Shown one piece after another: positions 27,601 to 32,045 of a stretch of DNA of 64,000 bases. The stretch lies in NCBI GenBank assembly GCA_965261955.1, contig CBDHEM010000069.1, positions 310,001 through 374,000 of the forward strand, in the 5' to 3' direction. A program made the position numbers and the translations under genes. The stretch's first letter is position 1. Each line of letters begins with the position of its first letter. The notes beneath the pieces are model-generated. The model saw only the letters and a list, made by a program, of their open reading frames with translations, was not told where the DNA came from and did no database searches. The DNA is from JABAAI01 sp965261955 (GTDB lineage Bacteria; Spirochaetota; Leptospiria; Leptospirales; Leptonemataceae).

Positions 27601-30403
27601 AGCTTAGAATTGCACCTGCTTCCCCCGCCTTATCATAATCTAAGGAACCAGCCGTGATATGAACCCCGAGATCGCCCTCTATAACGCCACCATTCACATT
27701 GGAAAAACCAACCTTCTGGCTATCCAATTGAAGATTTTTACCGGAAATCCTCGCACCAGAATTTAAAATTGCTCCCGTGGCATTTATGGATACATAATCG
27801 CCCCTAACGATTGTTTCATCGCCTGCAATCGATACACGACCATCGAATTCCACTTGTCCTTCGCTATCTCCAGAATCAGCTATAGTGGCACCAGCAGAAA
27901 GAGATAGGCTCTTTCGTCCCTCTATCAAGCTGCCTCCAGCTACTTCAATATTACCTTTTTCGCTTCTAAGAAAAACAACACTAGCAATCAAACTACCGCC
28001 ATCACTCATGAAGCCCCGCTCAGCCTCCACAACAAGGCTACCGCTTCCTTCAACGGCAGGGTTAGCTTTAGCCCTCACATGCCCGGAGTTCTCAAAAAAA
28101 CCTCCAACCCCTTCTATAGCCCCTTCCCCAGAAGCCCCTCCCAACTCAGGAAGGGAAGCCTCAACACGCAAAGACACACTACCACCAAGAAGGGAACCGC
28201 CTATATTTTTGATGTCCCCGCCCGTAACACTGACGGACAATGCTCCCGAGGCATCAATGAGGCCACGATTGACTACCCCACCAAGCTCCTCGCCTTCATT
28301 ATCTGCAAATAAAGTTACATTTGAGGCAAGTAAGCTCCCGCCTTCTTCATTGCTGATTTTACCACCCGAACGAATAACAATAATATCATCACCAGATGTA
28401 CCTTGCTCAATTTCTTCTGGCGCATCAGAAGTAAACATCTCCTTAATTTCGCTAGCCGTATATGGGATAGCAACATCGCCCCCTTCGGCCACAACGCTAT
28501 CCAATATCTCTTGTATCTTTTCTGTATTTTCAGAAAGAGACAGCATTCCCCTCAATTCCGATCTGGTCTGAGGAATAAGATTACTACCACTATACCTTTC
28601 TAAAAGGACAGAAAGGATATCTACCGTACCCACTTCGATACGTCCATTATTTAGAACATCCCCCTCTTGAGCCTCTACATACACCTGCTTCCCAGCCAAT
28701 AAAACACCGCTGTTCTCCAAATTATTATTCGCATTGATGTAATTCGAATCAAAAGCCTTCAGAGCTGCCTCCCTCCCAATCCTAGCATCACGACCCGCAT
28801 TAATCACTATATTCCCACCAGAAGCAAAAAGCCCCGCATCAATAGACACATCTCGCTCCGCGTCTACATGAATAGATCCTACACTTTTGACTGACGACCA
28901 CCTACCCTCACTTTCCACATCCCGACTGGAAGCCAAAACAACGGATCCTCCACCAAAAACATGAGCATAGCTATTGCCTATATCTTCACCCGAACTTATA
29001 CTAACCCCTTGAATGCCCTCTATTTGTCCCCAATCTTCATTACGAACACTGCCTTCAGCATTCAGTTGTATCCAGCCAACACCTGAGCTCAGAGTCCCCC
29101 CTTGATTCACAATATCCCCACCGGCCTTAACATCAAGCCATCGATTGGAAAGGATCAGACCATCATCTTCATTTACAACATTCCCTTCTTTCGCTTCCAG
29201 TACAGTAACAGAGCCTCCTGACAAATAACCACCATCTTTATTCTGTATATCTTGCTTCGCAATAATCTCTAATCCCCTATGCCCTTCTATCACACTACCA
29301 TGATTCACTACGCTTCCACCAGCAGCCGAAATCAACACGCCACCGTTGCGAGAACGTACAATAGTACCAAAGCTACCCTCACTACCAAGAACAACATCAC
29401 CCGAATGGCTTTTCAGTTTTACCGAGCCACCCCTAGCTGTCACATTCCCACTCATAACCATTTTACCGTCTGCTGTGAAGCGTACCCCTCCCGCACTGCT
29501 TGCCATATTACCAGCAACACGAACACCAGACCCTCGCCCCGAACTCTCCATCGTAATATCCCCGGCTCGCACACCGCCCAAGGCAGACACATCAAGTGCA
29601 ACCCCACTACCCACATCCGTGCTAAGCACCTCTTCGACTTGGCCCGAGTCATAGGAAACCAGATTTTTACCCAAGACCAAAGATAAACCACCCCGCACCT
29701 CTGCACGAGCATCTATCGTTACAGATTGAGTGATAATATCAAAAAAATCGGTGTCTCCACCATGTAGACCCGCCCCCTCAATGGAAACATCCCCACCATT
29801 CACTTCAAACCCACGAAGGCTACCTTGATTTGTATCAAAGACGGAACGACCCGTGGTCAAAGTGGCTCGAGAAGCATTCATAAAACCACAGCCATCACAA
29901 CTTATACCGTTCGGGTTCGCTAAAACATACTCCGCTCTTTGGCCAAAAATTTCTGTTTGACCCCTTAGCATAGAACGCCCACCACCCGTTACTTCATTCA
30001 AAATAATACGAGCAGAAGAGCCAGATAGCCCCGCATTAGCACCCAGCTGACCCCCAAGGGCTGAACGACCACCCCTCACGCTGTTGTTCATGACAGCGCC
30101 GCCTCTTCCTACGTTAAAGCTCCTAAATCTGTTATGAGAAAGACCAGACGCATTCGGCTTAACAATATCTACGATGTGTGTCCCCCCGCTATTGCGAACA
30201 GAGGCTGACGGACCACCAGATCTATCGACCTGCATACCCGAACCAGCGGGTACTTGGGCGTGCAATTGCCACAAATTCAAAGAGAAAAAATACTGTAAAA
30301 CCAAGACAGAGGCGACAAAACGCTTTACAGTTCGTGGAAACAACCCTTTCCTCCTTCTTGACGTGATTACCCCTTTACCTTTACAAATAAGATTACGGTA
30401 CAT
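6614..30403 (-). CDS. Giant two-partner-secretion filamentous haemagglutinin (FhaB/CdiA-like, 7,929 aa)
   Basis: A single uninterrupted frame encodes a probable surface or secreted adhesin exported through a TpsB-type pore. Residues 1-52 form a long basic signal peptide (hydrophobic core FVASVLVLQYFFSLNLW, likely cut near LHAQ). Residues about 53-300 are the TPS domain, with the diagnostic NPNGISCDGCGF (163-174) followed by ASRATLTTG. Residues about 300-3900 are beta-helix of N-L-x-S-x-G type interrupted by recurrent helical inserts; about 3998-4175 is an 8-residue repeat tract; about 4300-5650 is typical haemagglutinin-repeat sequence (SSGWLFSS, SSGLFGG). The last 2,200 residues look like no family I know and contain their own repeats, a hydrophobic stretch near 7240 and heptad-like repeats (about 7300-7410). 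ATG follows AAGGAGGG by nine bases. There is no VENN motif, recognisable toxin or partner gene; by eye it is more GC-rich than its neighbours. Confidence 0.93.
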   Translation of the reverse strand: MYRNLICKGKGVITSRRRKGLFPRTVKRFVASVLVLQYFFSLNLWQLHAQVPAGSGMQVDRSGGPSASVRNSGGTHIVDIVKPNASGLSHNRFRSFNVGRGGAVMNNSVRGGRSALGGQLGANAGLSGSSARIILNEVTGGGRSMLRGQTEIFGQRAEYVLANPNGISCDGCGFMNASRATLTTGRSVFDTNQGSLRGFEVNGGDVSIEGAGLHGGDTDFFDIITQSVTIDARAEVRGGLSLVLGKNLVSYDSGQVEEVLSTDVGSGVALDVSALGGVRAGDITMESSGRGSGVRVAGNMASSAGGVRFTADGKMVMSGNVTARGGSVKLKSHSGDVVLGSEGSFGTIVRSRNGGVLISAAGGSVVNHGSVIEGHRGLEIIAKQDIQNKDGGYLSGGSVTVLEAKEGNVVNEDDGLILSNRWLDVKAGGDIVNQGGTLSSGVGWIQLNAEGSVRNEDWGQIEGIQGVSISSGEDIGNSYAHVFGGGSVVLASSRDVESEGRWSSVKSVGSIHVDAERDVSIDAGLFASGGNIVINAGRDARIGREAALKAFDSNYINANNNLENSGVLLAGKQVYVEAQEGDVLNNGRIEVGTVDILSVLLERYSGSNLIPQTRSELRGMLSLSENTEKIQEILDSVVAEGGDVAIPYTASEIKEMFTSDAPEEIEQGTSGDDIIVIRSGGKISNEEGGSLLASNVTLFADNEGEELGGVVNRGLIDASGALSVSVTGGDIKNIGGSLLGGSVSLRVEASLPELGGASGEGAIEGVGGFFENSGHVRAKANPAVEGSGSLVVEAERGFMSDGGSLIASVVFLRSEKGNIEVAGGSLIEGRKSLSLSAGATIADSGDSEGQVEFDGRVSIAGDETIVRGDYVSINATGAILNSGARISGKNLQLDSQKVGFSNVNGGVIEGDLGVHITAGSLDYDKAGEAGAILSSAGIVNELSSSIISKGYLVMEASGGEIENNGSLSADSVQISSLTGHGISNAGEITSGSQVMLSAGLEVLKAEYKQEILAGVTTALFQLPALLSTDKKVSINKKAFSQDASSEVNRLLVHLEKKQRETIEKDEYDAIASAIVKLKEIKTSLASAGENKKYKVAFSGQIDNSGGRITSRDTVFINAIGEEGLIRNVEGRIDTFANDASTVLLSGGSLDARESVFSGGSLSLSARGDINAVDADVRGDETSFLQIASSEGGVLASGSRMSMGAIRIQAQEGITINNTRLSSTATRRQLAQAYGIDRLENEEGQDLIPDAILVSSQEGTIRGQGGAILGNGVGIHAGQEEGASAGSVDLQGFNLGSYDSRSVKVLSKNSINLDNSSLFSDAVHLDANDTSLSGVNMSVVARDFLQLGAKTDVTLDNSVVMGGVVRVNAEKGHLFARNSSLGGRETSYLSVSAGGEASEAGSGQVSIVGASVRGDIVYVKANAGDLSADNAIIQGADYVNLFAGSREVPASDAKQSSVPLDVAFSGSVHASGAKITSGGNVSIEALSIEALSAAESSEGGSVFAVGANVTSLKGLNIDASHDINLSSGRLSGLSVSLSSWDDVNITNATVEATGSRRQLALLYGIESPEGEDGRDVVPSALRISSRSGSVLGSNSNLQGDGIQVIASNGSIDVESSTLGSRFSRSVSLVSNQNLSLSHSNVNANSILLNTTIGAIQASSARVGDHTTSLLQAVAGGADDEGSSVNFEGSFLSGNVLSLSAQHGDLLGDDSILVAGDTLFLKTGSLVQLTEAESESYHADIRTIMSESGVDFDTDENGGTNVRVALSNALEKLKERLESVEESAENSELVALSAAIKKLENKIEAIDEKTSQVAVAGSIQINNAGLFSTKSVSLQGIGGDISGGGANIFGGETVSLTSSNHLNLADTSLSGSIVTLNGAERIDITNARINGRANRKQIANIYGMDASDEATVVPDSVRIISSKGSIEGAGASVSASGLLVHAAMAIDLSSSEIKGRNESVNLFANETVDIGGAFVSSRSMSVSSISGSVLGGGSLLAVREAIQIRGLNEVNVDNADLKGKQIHLASASGDVMARGISIESAGANSQVYIEASEFSEGQKREIAQGLASHLEGTGIYLDRFEKDNTAFHLVGSSSLESILAQLEKKLERGGVSGERRAKIEAAIVAVKGYRDGANGGNVTLDESSLVGFGHISIFAKGGSIFNRGSVLRAKNNVNLKAGVYASLSQKQNNSYADEVKEILLDTGIDVSEELADSVENGYGIERVLSLTMQKIGEKEREAKIANDRDTLEDTLDALSGIRDELAAVSKGIGKKTSDIVMSGSVELGGSRLSSGASASVESAGGVGSGIYAVASHITVGDSLSMNGAVRGELDLSSSVLSGRVVNLTADRDVILSGSQISGHASRQEIANLYSMKNEIGEDGEEIADFKDSEGRDMVPLSVRISSAGIGGRIFGKSAGIVGDGVFLSAEKGSIDLGGLSIDGLGSSRSASLVSKGSLNVDGASISAGEIVLNSQKSSVSASNGFINSREKILIESANGINIENSQVVGDAISVSTKRGDIKGKGSVLSQKGNGEGDALSLFSQQGNIDIAGSSLRAGRGVIRADGGDVTIDGYDASFRNSIAITAGKEREITQSEFNGFRDNLRRHASSVLSSDEVDELLPATPEADGGATSLAQVARSAVYSVLTKLKEKRKTGELGDEQTDGIVSSLQSALSNIETTTTENAGSIIGGNGARTISGGSIFLKSNQGEQASSGLISIGQWDVLSAGSRLDVVSGGKLVGDGGSLAGAFVNLQGGSGVELKNSDIESRASRKQLAEILGVKARKDSEGNDIADFRDSEGRDLVGAAVRVSSERGDINLIGESLGQSQVIGDGIQLSASLGSVVGTRAIFGVADDSRYLSITSHRDIDVSNSSFQVDSLTLSSERGGVDAHGVVSHIRNAITVLANSDINLDNAEIFDLRGGATLISRKGDISGRSLHLGDKASGVLSFVSQGEGGIDLSSSELRGRRGYIHAKGGDVTTTGWDVGVQDSFALMAGIKTQSVVSEGSIISGGEDGSISAGGSVYIKTTGVSSDMDLSGLTVTSETALNLIADGSANLSGGEFTGGIVNIAAIRDIQRSDSTIYATASRTRIAEITGLDLHEDSDGNPIEDYRDIEGNDLVRVGLSISSETGSILGVGGAIMGDGIRISAMNGEINLSNTAFQLEKEVGSDGHIKYVGSGDSRSLVIQAGGDINMMGTTGGARSISLSSAEGEIIGSGAILEFDTSFTAVSMNDMNFDGASLHGDGSIYLKSKADGITAKGADLSVGRHSTGSSITAVSMNGMNFDGASLHGNGSIYLKSEADSVTAKDMVSHSRYLNITGHRDIDVSASSFQGDSLTLSSERGRVDAHGVVSRLRNAITVSANSGINLDNTEIFGLSDGATFISRKGNISGRSLRLGDKASGVLSFISEEEGDIDLSSSELGGRKGYIHAKGGDVITTGWDVEAQASFTLIAGTKRELSRAEHKGFLVNLGEVDGLTALLQEVGASEEGSGKTASLALLEILSRPSTVSGGDTDAEDGEETTNALQEAQKALAILKNVYAGLQDESLDEDASETERTKAEDDARKVKGMKTALVSLISDIRAQSVVSEGSIISGGEEGSISAGGSVYIKTTGVSSDMDLSGLTVTSETALNLIVDGSANLSGGEFTGGIVNIVAIRDIQRSDSTIYATASRTRIAELTGLDLYEDADGNPIEDYRDIEGNDLVRAGLSISSETGSILGSGGAIMGNGIRISAMNGEIDLSNTAFQLEEVGTRNSRSLVIQAGGDINMMGTTGGARSIYLSSVDGEIIGLDGALLEFDTSFTAVSMNDMNFDGASLHGNGSIYLKSKAGSITAEGANFSVDRYSTESSIRFLAARGNVDIDNADLTGKNILLKTKSKATMEGATIDGQIFVEAGSKRELSAKEQKDFTKVIISALEDTLGVVDSDMKKRLLGSFGLVEGLENDLDGDGQKESWQDSVRKILNKDNILTFLDGVRAVLSGVRDGVEVDEKIEEIVAEARREKKKGLHGSMITGIETDGSMSEFVKGRVEYSTSIEAGSFTSIETDGSIFHEADGSVSIDTDGYTFLETDGSMVTEAVMFTRTSIETDGSTSIEVDGSTSIEAGGPMAISIEEDGSTSIEVDGSITIDIDGSESIETDGTILVAADGSISIEAGSFTSIETDGSIFYEADGSISIDTDSSESALPILEGIIANLESTGSDLSDLLNEVVVEGSLSARGAEFHLLSGEKSHLNVAGKADMVGFSVVGGTDSSFTVDATSALGLLDHDTNINMEEGTLSVITDDSIVNNLNLSASSDSRLGSLSLKSRKGEIISTGFRSAGLSQGYYLEAAGDISLGNGVLDLQHLSIDTGGEIDFGHTRRYGNNKIKASSSLSITQNATIDIKSLNDYVLVASDNLSLESRNGSILNDKWGGIYAGESLSLTAKKNVENIGGRIVSDGSFSLRTDGDFINEATCGAKGYGCTAAKRPDRRPFVGIDRQAIVEVKGDANIRVGGDLKNISSSFVAKNTFAFVKGEFTNETLKFEREVDREIEVERSTSSKSGATTHKELVTIRVNEEYAGPQATFGSRTTAGDEDSGRLTLISGGDYANIGGQIKGKDGNIFVGGEQTEKSLTLRARGLGGVDYHKDSIGPKAEYRFASGDLNFAIAGDQHLTAHSMEATNISQVVGGTRNEFQIQETEYYYEDHGAGKHGANESKLQTQSSEASVERASGNWQLIVQGDHNSEGIDLNVGGNAYYDVKGDRNFTAVMNHSFAHTSNGGNSSGGTVNRDKIRWSTSDWNIAGDAYFRVGGDAVDQGLNYDVGGHLTREFAGVHLSQGVKDLDGEETSHSYESSSGWLFSSTETGGARKLKLDETVQKNTVVSGGSQSYEVGGNGVIKGEDWVAGGKIKVGDIELRRDADGKVMLDENGKPLAVLGGAGVSGHLVFEDMKEKHISEKSSWRHKSSGLFGGLLTYKSKQTRDKRNDSYETSITNFIEGNQGVFMNVAGVLGVTNTQITSENGHVALYGGEGVNLFAGVDTGYEMDYHFEKSSGFDLLGIVKAAVGIALVATGYGMIAAAAIGDAEIYKVEGTTSKEGRFTKTLQSSTVDSKNGATVVLSGTGNIILEGGSDIRSEIATVVQSLEGGDVYQLGGVDTILSTFHHQREEKSFGVSFSNPLITIAKTVSSMGNSGGGASGGPSTDVANQLRLSDNSTPVEISPSTDATNQLRPSDGANEPSEEEERGEVALFREALREQQASNHQVPTRVNKHKGKENIANGLNLLSSAASLATTVQKLSNIKNLSDMASVFSNGLGGGSIGVSYKQSQTETKSGQYQEKVNLSEITSRSGVAFVHVNGDDAKVRGIGAVVRSGPGKETSIRGGKGVGVEYRAIKEERWGYRQTEGSGFGVSLSMNVGGSGGSGGLNMNESNQDFQMSGHNWVESSLGGVGDGSKLSVISGGDIVLAGATGVAEDISVQVGVGGKLRVETLLNEHTSDLEGDSFGIGINAGTGGGQTNIGGNLSLGETDGSGSSRWADGPSGFFATDGGSLDIRAGSIELIGGTLAQLNADGSDGGNVSIATDSITSEDLQMHDYSDFTSWNAGISGSVSSSSTLPTITGGFAGAGHDKQGVLRASIGKGTITKLDGTVYTDEELGDLNRDVSKILTITKNEEQENVSISATLDTAMVIRPGEFFEPLVELPGNIRKGFANLGDIFTPEPVQAENGEGTLTPNFWTKDNLITMGSAVFGAALAVSCGGCEISAGGGAILGGVLAVELQGRTGEGYNIANVDYETADGQVTRGVGNVYLSSDDGLLLNGGDIDIAANFDFTKMDNYKIDVAKEQLTNNPILQKFLTPDQLAGFEENGAQVQVTRAEFKAETSVEEFLDGIFGKKPPEMIVRNVEGKVWLSEDEGNLRQLSEEKPALDFFLPGHSAGNAYNAFRSFQNGEAYQTNFTVAFDINTALFDHSDREIGVIRSLSREEREERSKEELAIIAHRLAEAEGLVKQRSTTIADLDASTYHPDDPDAIHFAKKEKQKLPMASVDKSRAEGSVVFYDRQIDLLEGEIERNNNREGLGNYANILNVNFNNDGNNIELGGDYSIASHISTGVNNGNLDGSIFASGFFGGRYDMGEQSITQVSFTTLGGYNDVDGTSINLGASFSANKLPKEGMGWDFKGTVHHGNGKITAPRVDSIFANILGGESFSTQLLGEQETLDVNLRDVAFQGNYKEDGLTGRFVGGELNLTSGRGEQQATHLEFSDFGGDFDYNLNAPEGKLPVYGNVYAGSITVGGDFAKMILENTVDLGDKAGKLVDIAIADGGTQATNFALSLQPSKNNSGFKLNASADNLRTNNGSLDVNGLTGGFDSLTGIFGVEAKNYSVAGDLAFAAIEALDLDEKIGDVGDVGDVMDAFVNKPGEGSDRNRIYGKHLVVNGNMTKETVAFEQAELRFGEGENANRFTGLSGSFHSKTGEGHIAYGSHFINKNTVEALSDIGKELVDSPVGDIMDSFTKSGEGDSTAKGVLVAWGDDAVSRRLKNPDAEGERSNGGGNQVFASVAEATIGGNEFKDVLYLGGYRGIDDQVSVGEYTLDPNAIKDMEKAVRPLLLSGDKLDKMGASMGASIDKFMEALVGETSISGRGFSYSKAGDEIMIRNESLVSQGANLQNVVYSQDSKTGDSAFGIEGYEFNGETTAVLGEAGIEFLESRPSTTKDGNENAVGNIVSALTTGNGESGVTGTGLSVDFSKGELAKVQNKTLNISENKFNEIVFTKEAGTTHFEVGTYTLTPELLGAIGDFAQKQISGGDQKYSSAIEKIANEITNTGKNGVEGAGFALDITGGEKIVIRNEKLQVGEGAEASWVNGLSVEYDATRKQLGDVSITGGAQLNKGASLATAELLDEVLGPKDGQGVYQVSVLREDGSLKAVNGERGSFAEALGGGVISLDTLSYLPSEAMNEAIVGGAKFGGQKVTGAMKVNWNGEGVTGAELLPLQGEEVAQISLDGKGVALVNTLLSMDPTEQERTTITGNPVDGGLEVTSLSYTSDAMSISIGGPFTITKLKDNPKPEEEGSGEGRELTHISGNGVGLKILPEGTDEIGQTHITSLNPDAPMHLMVGDLDQDGNNYVPGLDVTLEALSLNDKGDTVMQNIEGSLFQEDSHGVAVEMKIQADGLVVSESPSDGITGLGFLGNYALEVSGQAGGEILGGEVKIGVCKGSGCAGGEAVSLNEVSMLMDMTGHENLSSQLQESFAAIDDVNVDMRATPLGWVVAGLGSVAVAAGVSTVGVLKSTAIAGIGGYFGWTAADKKYNSLTAPDVDSNGLSANERAYLNLGENMDGLRKDIGLGAFEPMGITPFTPYTEGLSVSNGIKNVKEFGSDVKEFGINSIEKMKEFGSDVKEIGNEYFELASLTVHSTLHSLEDKAYAMKNKTESFIVNTFDSLEDKASVMKNKTEGFILNTLYGEGRDQIADPNVAIIIGMNDKSEGLLNLESGKPVVIENEFGGMSVISLEEESVPSALPGRYESRKFAMIETYTESDADGNEGPRSYGDGFREFLSRGLTNVGLRGVGNMLSPGANPELEQVVRIDITDIDSLEIQSGGGTDGAPVIKIHGESNLTVQDNGAPSAIFGFTPPNEDDLERTMALSSEGGMAVQLGRGGAESMLAMGGSKATINHFSVGLDYGTAVVDLYGRENVETLGDLVLNFDEDGSVVNLGATGSTRSTHYLATEELKLPESDEIKNMSVGRCYDCNGTGGIDAPLASAVGLAFPASKALKAGIVSLPALETAATISLRAGMVVASENASKTATDMNEFNEVSLFSGSGSLEAKWRTNETVDDLSATANAYIGEPIVASLAMVFEGIVEMNAEYERYSSGYYRSDAAGNHAINLPIHGKSNEEVFFSPDWVQEMRKEMILENPSLGGEPSSKKLNASETLNKQRAEEVWGEGGFEGFVENIGDINFDDDDGFGDGTDFSYVP
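9885..11250 (-). repeat. C-terminal repeat modules of the haemagglutinin
   Basis: At protein level at least five units of about 100-150 residues recur (about residues 6385-6840). Each contains a line like IRNESLVSQGANLQNVVY, VQNKTLNISENKFNEIVF or IRNEKLQVGEGA, then a short beta stretch ending in G.Y.L (GEYTLDPN, GTYTLTPE, GYEFNGE), then a helix and a GV.G.G linker (GVTGTGLSVDF, GVEGAGFALDI). The similarity is clear in pattern but not at DNA level. I do not recognise the module. Confidence 0.55.
17880..18410 (-). repeat. 24-bp / 8-residue degenerate tandem repeat in the haemagglutinin
   Basis: About 20 imperfect 24-base units encode octapeptides of the form S-I-E-x-D-G-S-x, such as SIETDGSI, SIEVDGST, SIDTDGYT and TIDIDGSE (about residues 3998-4175). 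On the plus strand the units read as variants of gagccgtctgcctcaata. Two units carry two extra residues, keeping frame. The purity of the DNA repeat points to slippage or unequal exchange as its origin and makes length variation between strains likely. Confidence 0.85.
18880..21860 (-). repeat. Internal tandem duplication in the haemagglutinin (~1.3 kb unit plus insert)
   Basis: Two consecutive blocks of the protein correspond nearly residue for residue. One begins SRYLSITSHRDIDVS (about 21855) and runs through the TGLDLHEDSDGN segment (about 21140) to GASLHGDGSIYLKSK (about 20670). The next begins SRYLNITGHRDIDVS (about 20490) and runs through TGLDLYEDADGN (about 19380) to GASLHGNGSIYLKSK (about 18950). 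The downstream block carries an extra helical insert of about 130 residues (about 19690-20065). A short third copy of GASLHGNGSIYLKS (about 20540-20600) sits at the junction, as unequal crossing-over would leave. Confidence 0.8.
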
Positions 30404-30412
30404 ATCTTAGAA

Positions 30413-30420
30413 CCCTCCTT
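30413..30420 (-). promoter_or_regulatory. Strong ribosome-binding site of the haemagglutinin
   Basis: On the minus strand AAGGAGGG lies nine bases before the ATG at 30403-30401, close to an ideal anti-SD match. It fixes the start of the 7,929-codon gene and the long signal peptide. Confidence 0.8.
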
Positions 30421-30460
30421 TTGAAAATATCACACATTGATTTCAAAGAAACCCTAAGGG

Positions 30461-30489
30461 AGGGTAAATTAGGGCTTGAGGAAAGTCAA
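30461..30489 (-). promoter_or_regulatory. Candidate sigma-70 promoter for the haemagglutinin
   Basis: On the minus strand TTGACT (30489-30484) is followed after 17 bases by TACCCT (30466-30461). Transcription would begin near 30454, giving a leader of about 50 bases. The -10 box overlaps an inverted repeat ACCCT-AAGGG-AGGGT (30451-30465), which could act as an operator; that is inference. Confidence 0.4.
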
Positions 30490-30532
30490 GGATGAAAAAA
30501 AGAGCAAATAAACTTTCATAGAAAATAATGTC

Positions 30533-30559
30533 TTTTTTGGGGGCTGTAACTCCCCAAAA
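30533..30559. other. Hairpin between lpxD and the haemagglutinin
   Basis: TTTTGGGG (inside 30535-30542) and CCCCAAAA (30552-30559) can pair as an 8-bp stem with a loop of about nine bases. It lies just past the lpxD stop. On the minus strand no T-run follows, so it is not a textbook terminator for lpxD, although a 3'-end role is possible. Confidence 0.35.
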
Positions 30560-30642
30560 GGATCCGTTTTTTTATGAGTGTGTGAACCCGCTCAGTTTGA
30601 TGAATATTTATGCTGTATGCAGATGAATTATTGTGAAAGAAA

Positions 30643-31728
30643 TTAACGGGAATCACCCATGTTCTCTTCTTTTTCTTTTAATTTCTTTTCCAAAGCAATC
30701 ACACGCTTTTTTAGCTCATCAAGGTGTGCTAAAACGACCTTATTTCGTAAGAGTTTTTGAACAGGCTGCAGAGGAGTTCCCCCATAAACCCCCGCTTCCT
30801 TTACATCTTTTACGATGCCAGCGAGGTGTACAAAAACCACGTCATCGGCAATTTCAATATCATTCTGAATAGCTGTTCGACCACCCATGATGACCCTTTT
30901 CCCTACTTTAACCGAACCAGCAACTCCCGATTGAGCAATAATAATACTATCTTCTCCTATCACAGAATTATGCCCTACATGGCAGAGGCTGTCAGAAATA
31001 ACACCATCCTCAATGTGTGTGTCCTCATAGCTAGCTCGATCTATGTTATTTAATGGACCAATAACTACACGGTTTCCAATCACCACACGCCCCGTTTGGG
31101 GGATTCTGTGATTTTTACGCCTTGCATCCTGTGCAAAGCCAAAGCCCTCTGAGCCAATATTTGCACCAGCTCTAATAATAACCTGTTTCCCAATCACACA
31201 CCCATGTGCTATACAGGTATGGGAGTGGATAACACTATCATCACCTATATTCACATCGTGCTCAATGACAGCACTAGCCAAGATTGTAACTCGCTCCCCT
31301 ATTTGCACATCGCGCCCAATTACAACCAACGGTCCTACACTAGAGCTCTCCGGCACACTCACGGTATCATGAATAACGGCAGAGGGATGTATCCTTGGAT
31401 AACCTTGTTTGCTAAAATCTCTATCCACATACTTTTGCTTAATCAAAGCTAAAGCCAAATACACATTGGAACTCACAATAAGAGTTATAGAACTATCTTC
31501 ACGAAAGCTCTCGGCAATCTTTCGGGTTACAACAATAGCAACAGGTCGTTTTTTTTTCACACGGGGTATGAACTTTTCCTTCCAAAGAAATACAAGATCG
31601 ATAGGCCGATAGTTTTCGATGGAGGCAAACCCATGAATAACGGCATCAGGGCCAATAATTTCTTCAAGTATCCCCTCTTTTTCAAATTCTGTAAAGATTT
31701 CAGAAACTTTTATAGCAATTTTTGACAT
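30643..31728 (-). CDS. lpxD: UDP-3-O-acylglucosamine N-acyltransferase
   Basis: Third enzyme of lipid A synthesis: it transfers an acyl chain from acyl-ACP to the 2-amine of UDP-3-O-acylglucosamine, at the inner face of the cytoplasmic membrane. Residues 1-100 are the N-terminal uridine-binding domain; about 105-320 are left-handed beta-helix hexapeptide repeats (HPSAVIHDTVSVPESSSVG, then repeated I/V-G-x-x-x-x-I). The catalytic-region HNSVIGEDSIIIAQSGVAGS near residue 245 and GGRTAIQNDIEIADDV match LpxD. The C-terminal helix (VLAHLDELKKRVIALEKKLKEKEE) is the trimer-forming tail. At 361 residues it is slightly longer than the E. coli enzyme (341). It starts with ATG, is divergent from the coiled-coil kinase-like gene, and shows that the organism makes lipid A. 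Confidence 0.93.
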   Translation of the reverse strand: MSKIAIKVSEIFTEFEKEGILEEIIGPDAVIHGFASIENYRPIDLVFLWKEKFIPRVKKKRPVAIVVTRKIAESFREDSSITLIVSSNVYLALALIKQKYVDRDFSKQGYPRIHPSAVIHDTVSVPESSSVGPLVVIGRDVQIGERVTILASAVIEHDVNIGDDSVIHSHTCIAHGCVIGKQVIIRAGANIGSEGFGFAQDARRKNHRIPQTGRVVIGNRVVIGPLNNIDRASYEDTHIEDGVISDSLCHVGHNSVIGEDSIIIAQSGVAGSVKVGKRVIMGGRTAIQNDIEIADDVVFVHLAGIVKDVKEAGVYGGTPLQPVQKLLRNKVVLAHLDELKKRVIALEKKLKEKEENMGDSR

Positions 31729-32045
31729 ATTGTATGGTAGTAAATTTGTATAATGTGAATCACTACAAATAATTTCAAAACACTACTCATGAGAGGTGCA
31801 TAACATAAAAAATCAAATAATTGAGTAAAGCTTTTAAATTTGAGTATACTACAAACCCATGTTTAACTTTATTCATATTTAGAACTTATCCCCTTTAACG
31901 ACGAATAGAATGTCAAATCATAACAGAAATATGCAAACTTCAAAACATATGACCTTCAATGGCTGGAATAAAAGGCTCAGAAAAAGCTTGACGAAAAAAT
32001 ACACAAAATCGGGCTAAATGCTATTGGAAAACAAGAATAAAGGGC
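31729..32045. other. Divergent intergenic region between lpxD and the coiled-coil gene
   Basis: These 317 AT-rich bases contain no convincing open frame. A candidate promoter for the rightward gene is listed separately (31821-31850). No clear promoter was settled on for lpxD. Confidence 0.5.
31821..31850 (+). promoter_or_regulatory. Candidate sigma-70 promoter for the coiled-coil kinase-like gene
   Basis: TTGAGT (31821-31826) and TATACT (31845-31850) are separated by 18 bases. Initiation near 31857 would give a leader of about 190 bases before the ATG at 32046. Confidence 0.45.

Noticed and set aside
30533..30559. Rho-independent terminator after lpxD
   Set aside because: The stem is convincing but no T-run follows on the minus strand; it was kept only as a hairpin.
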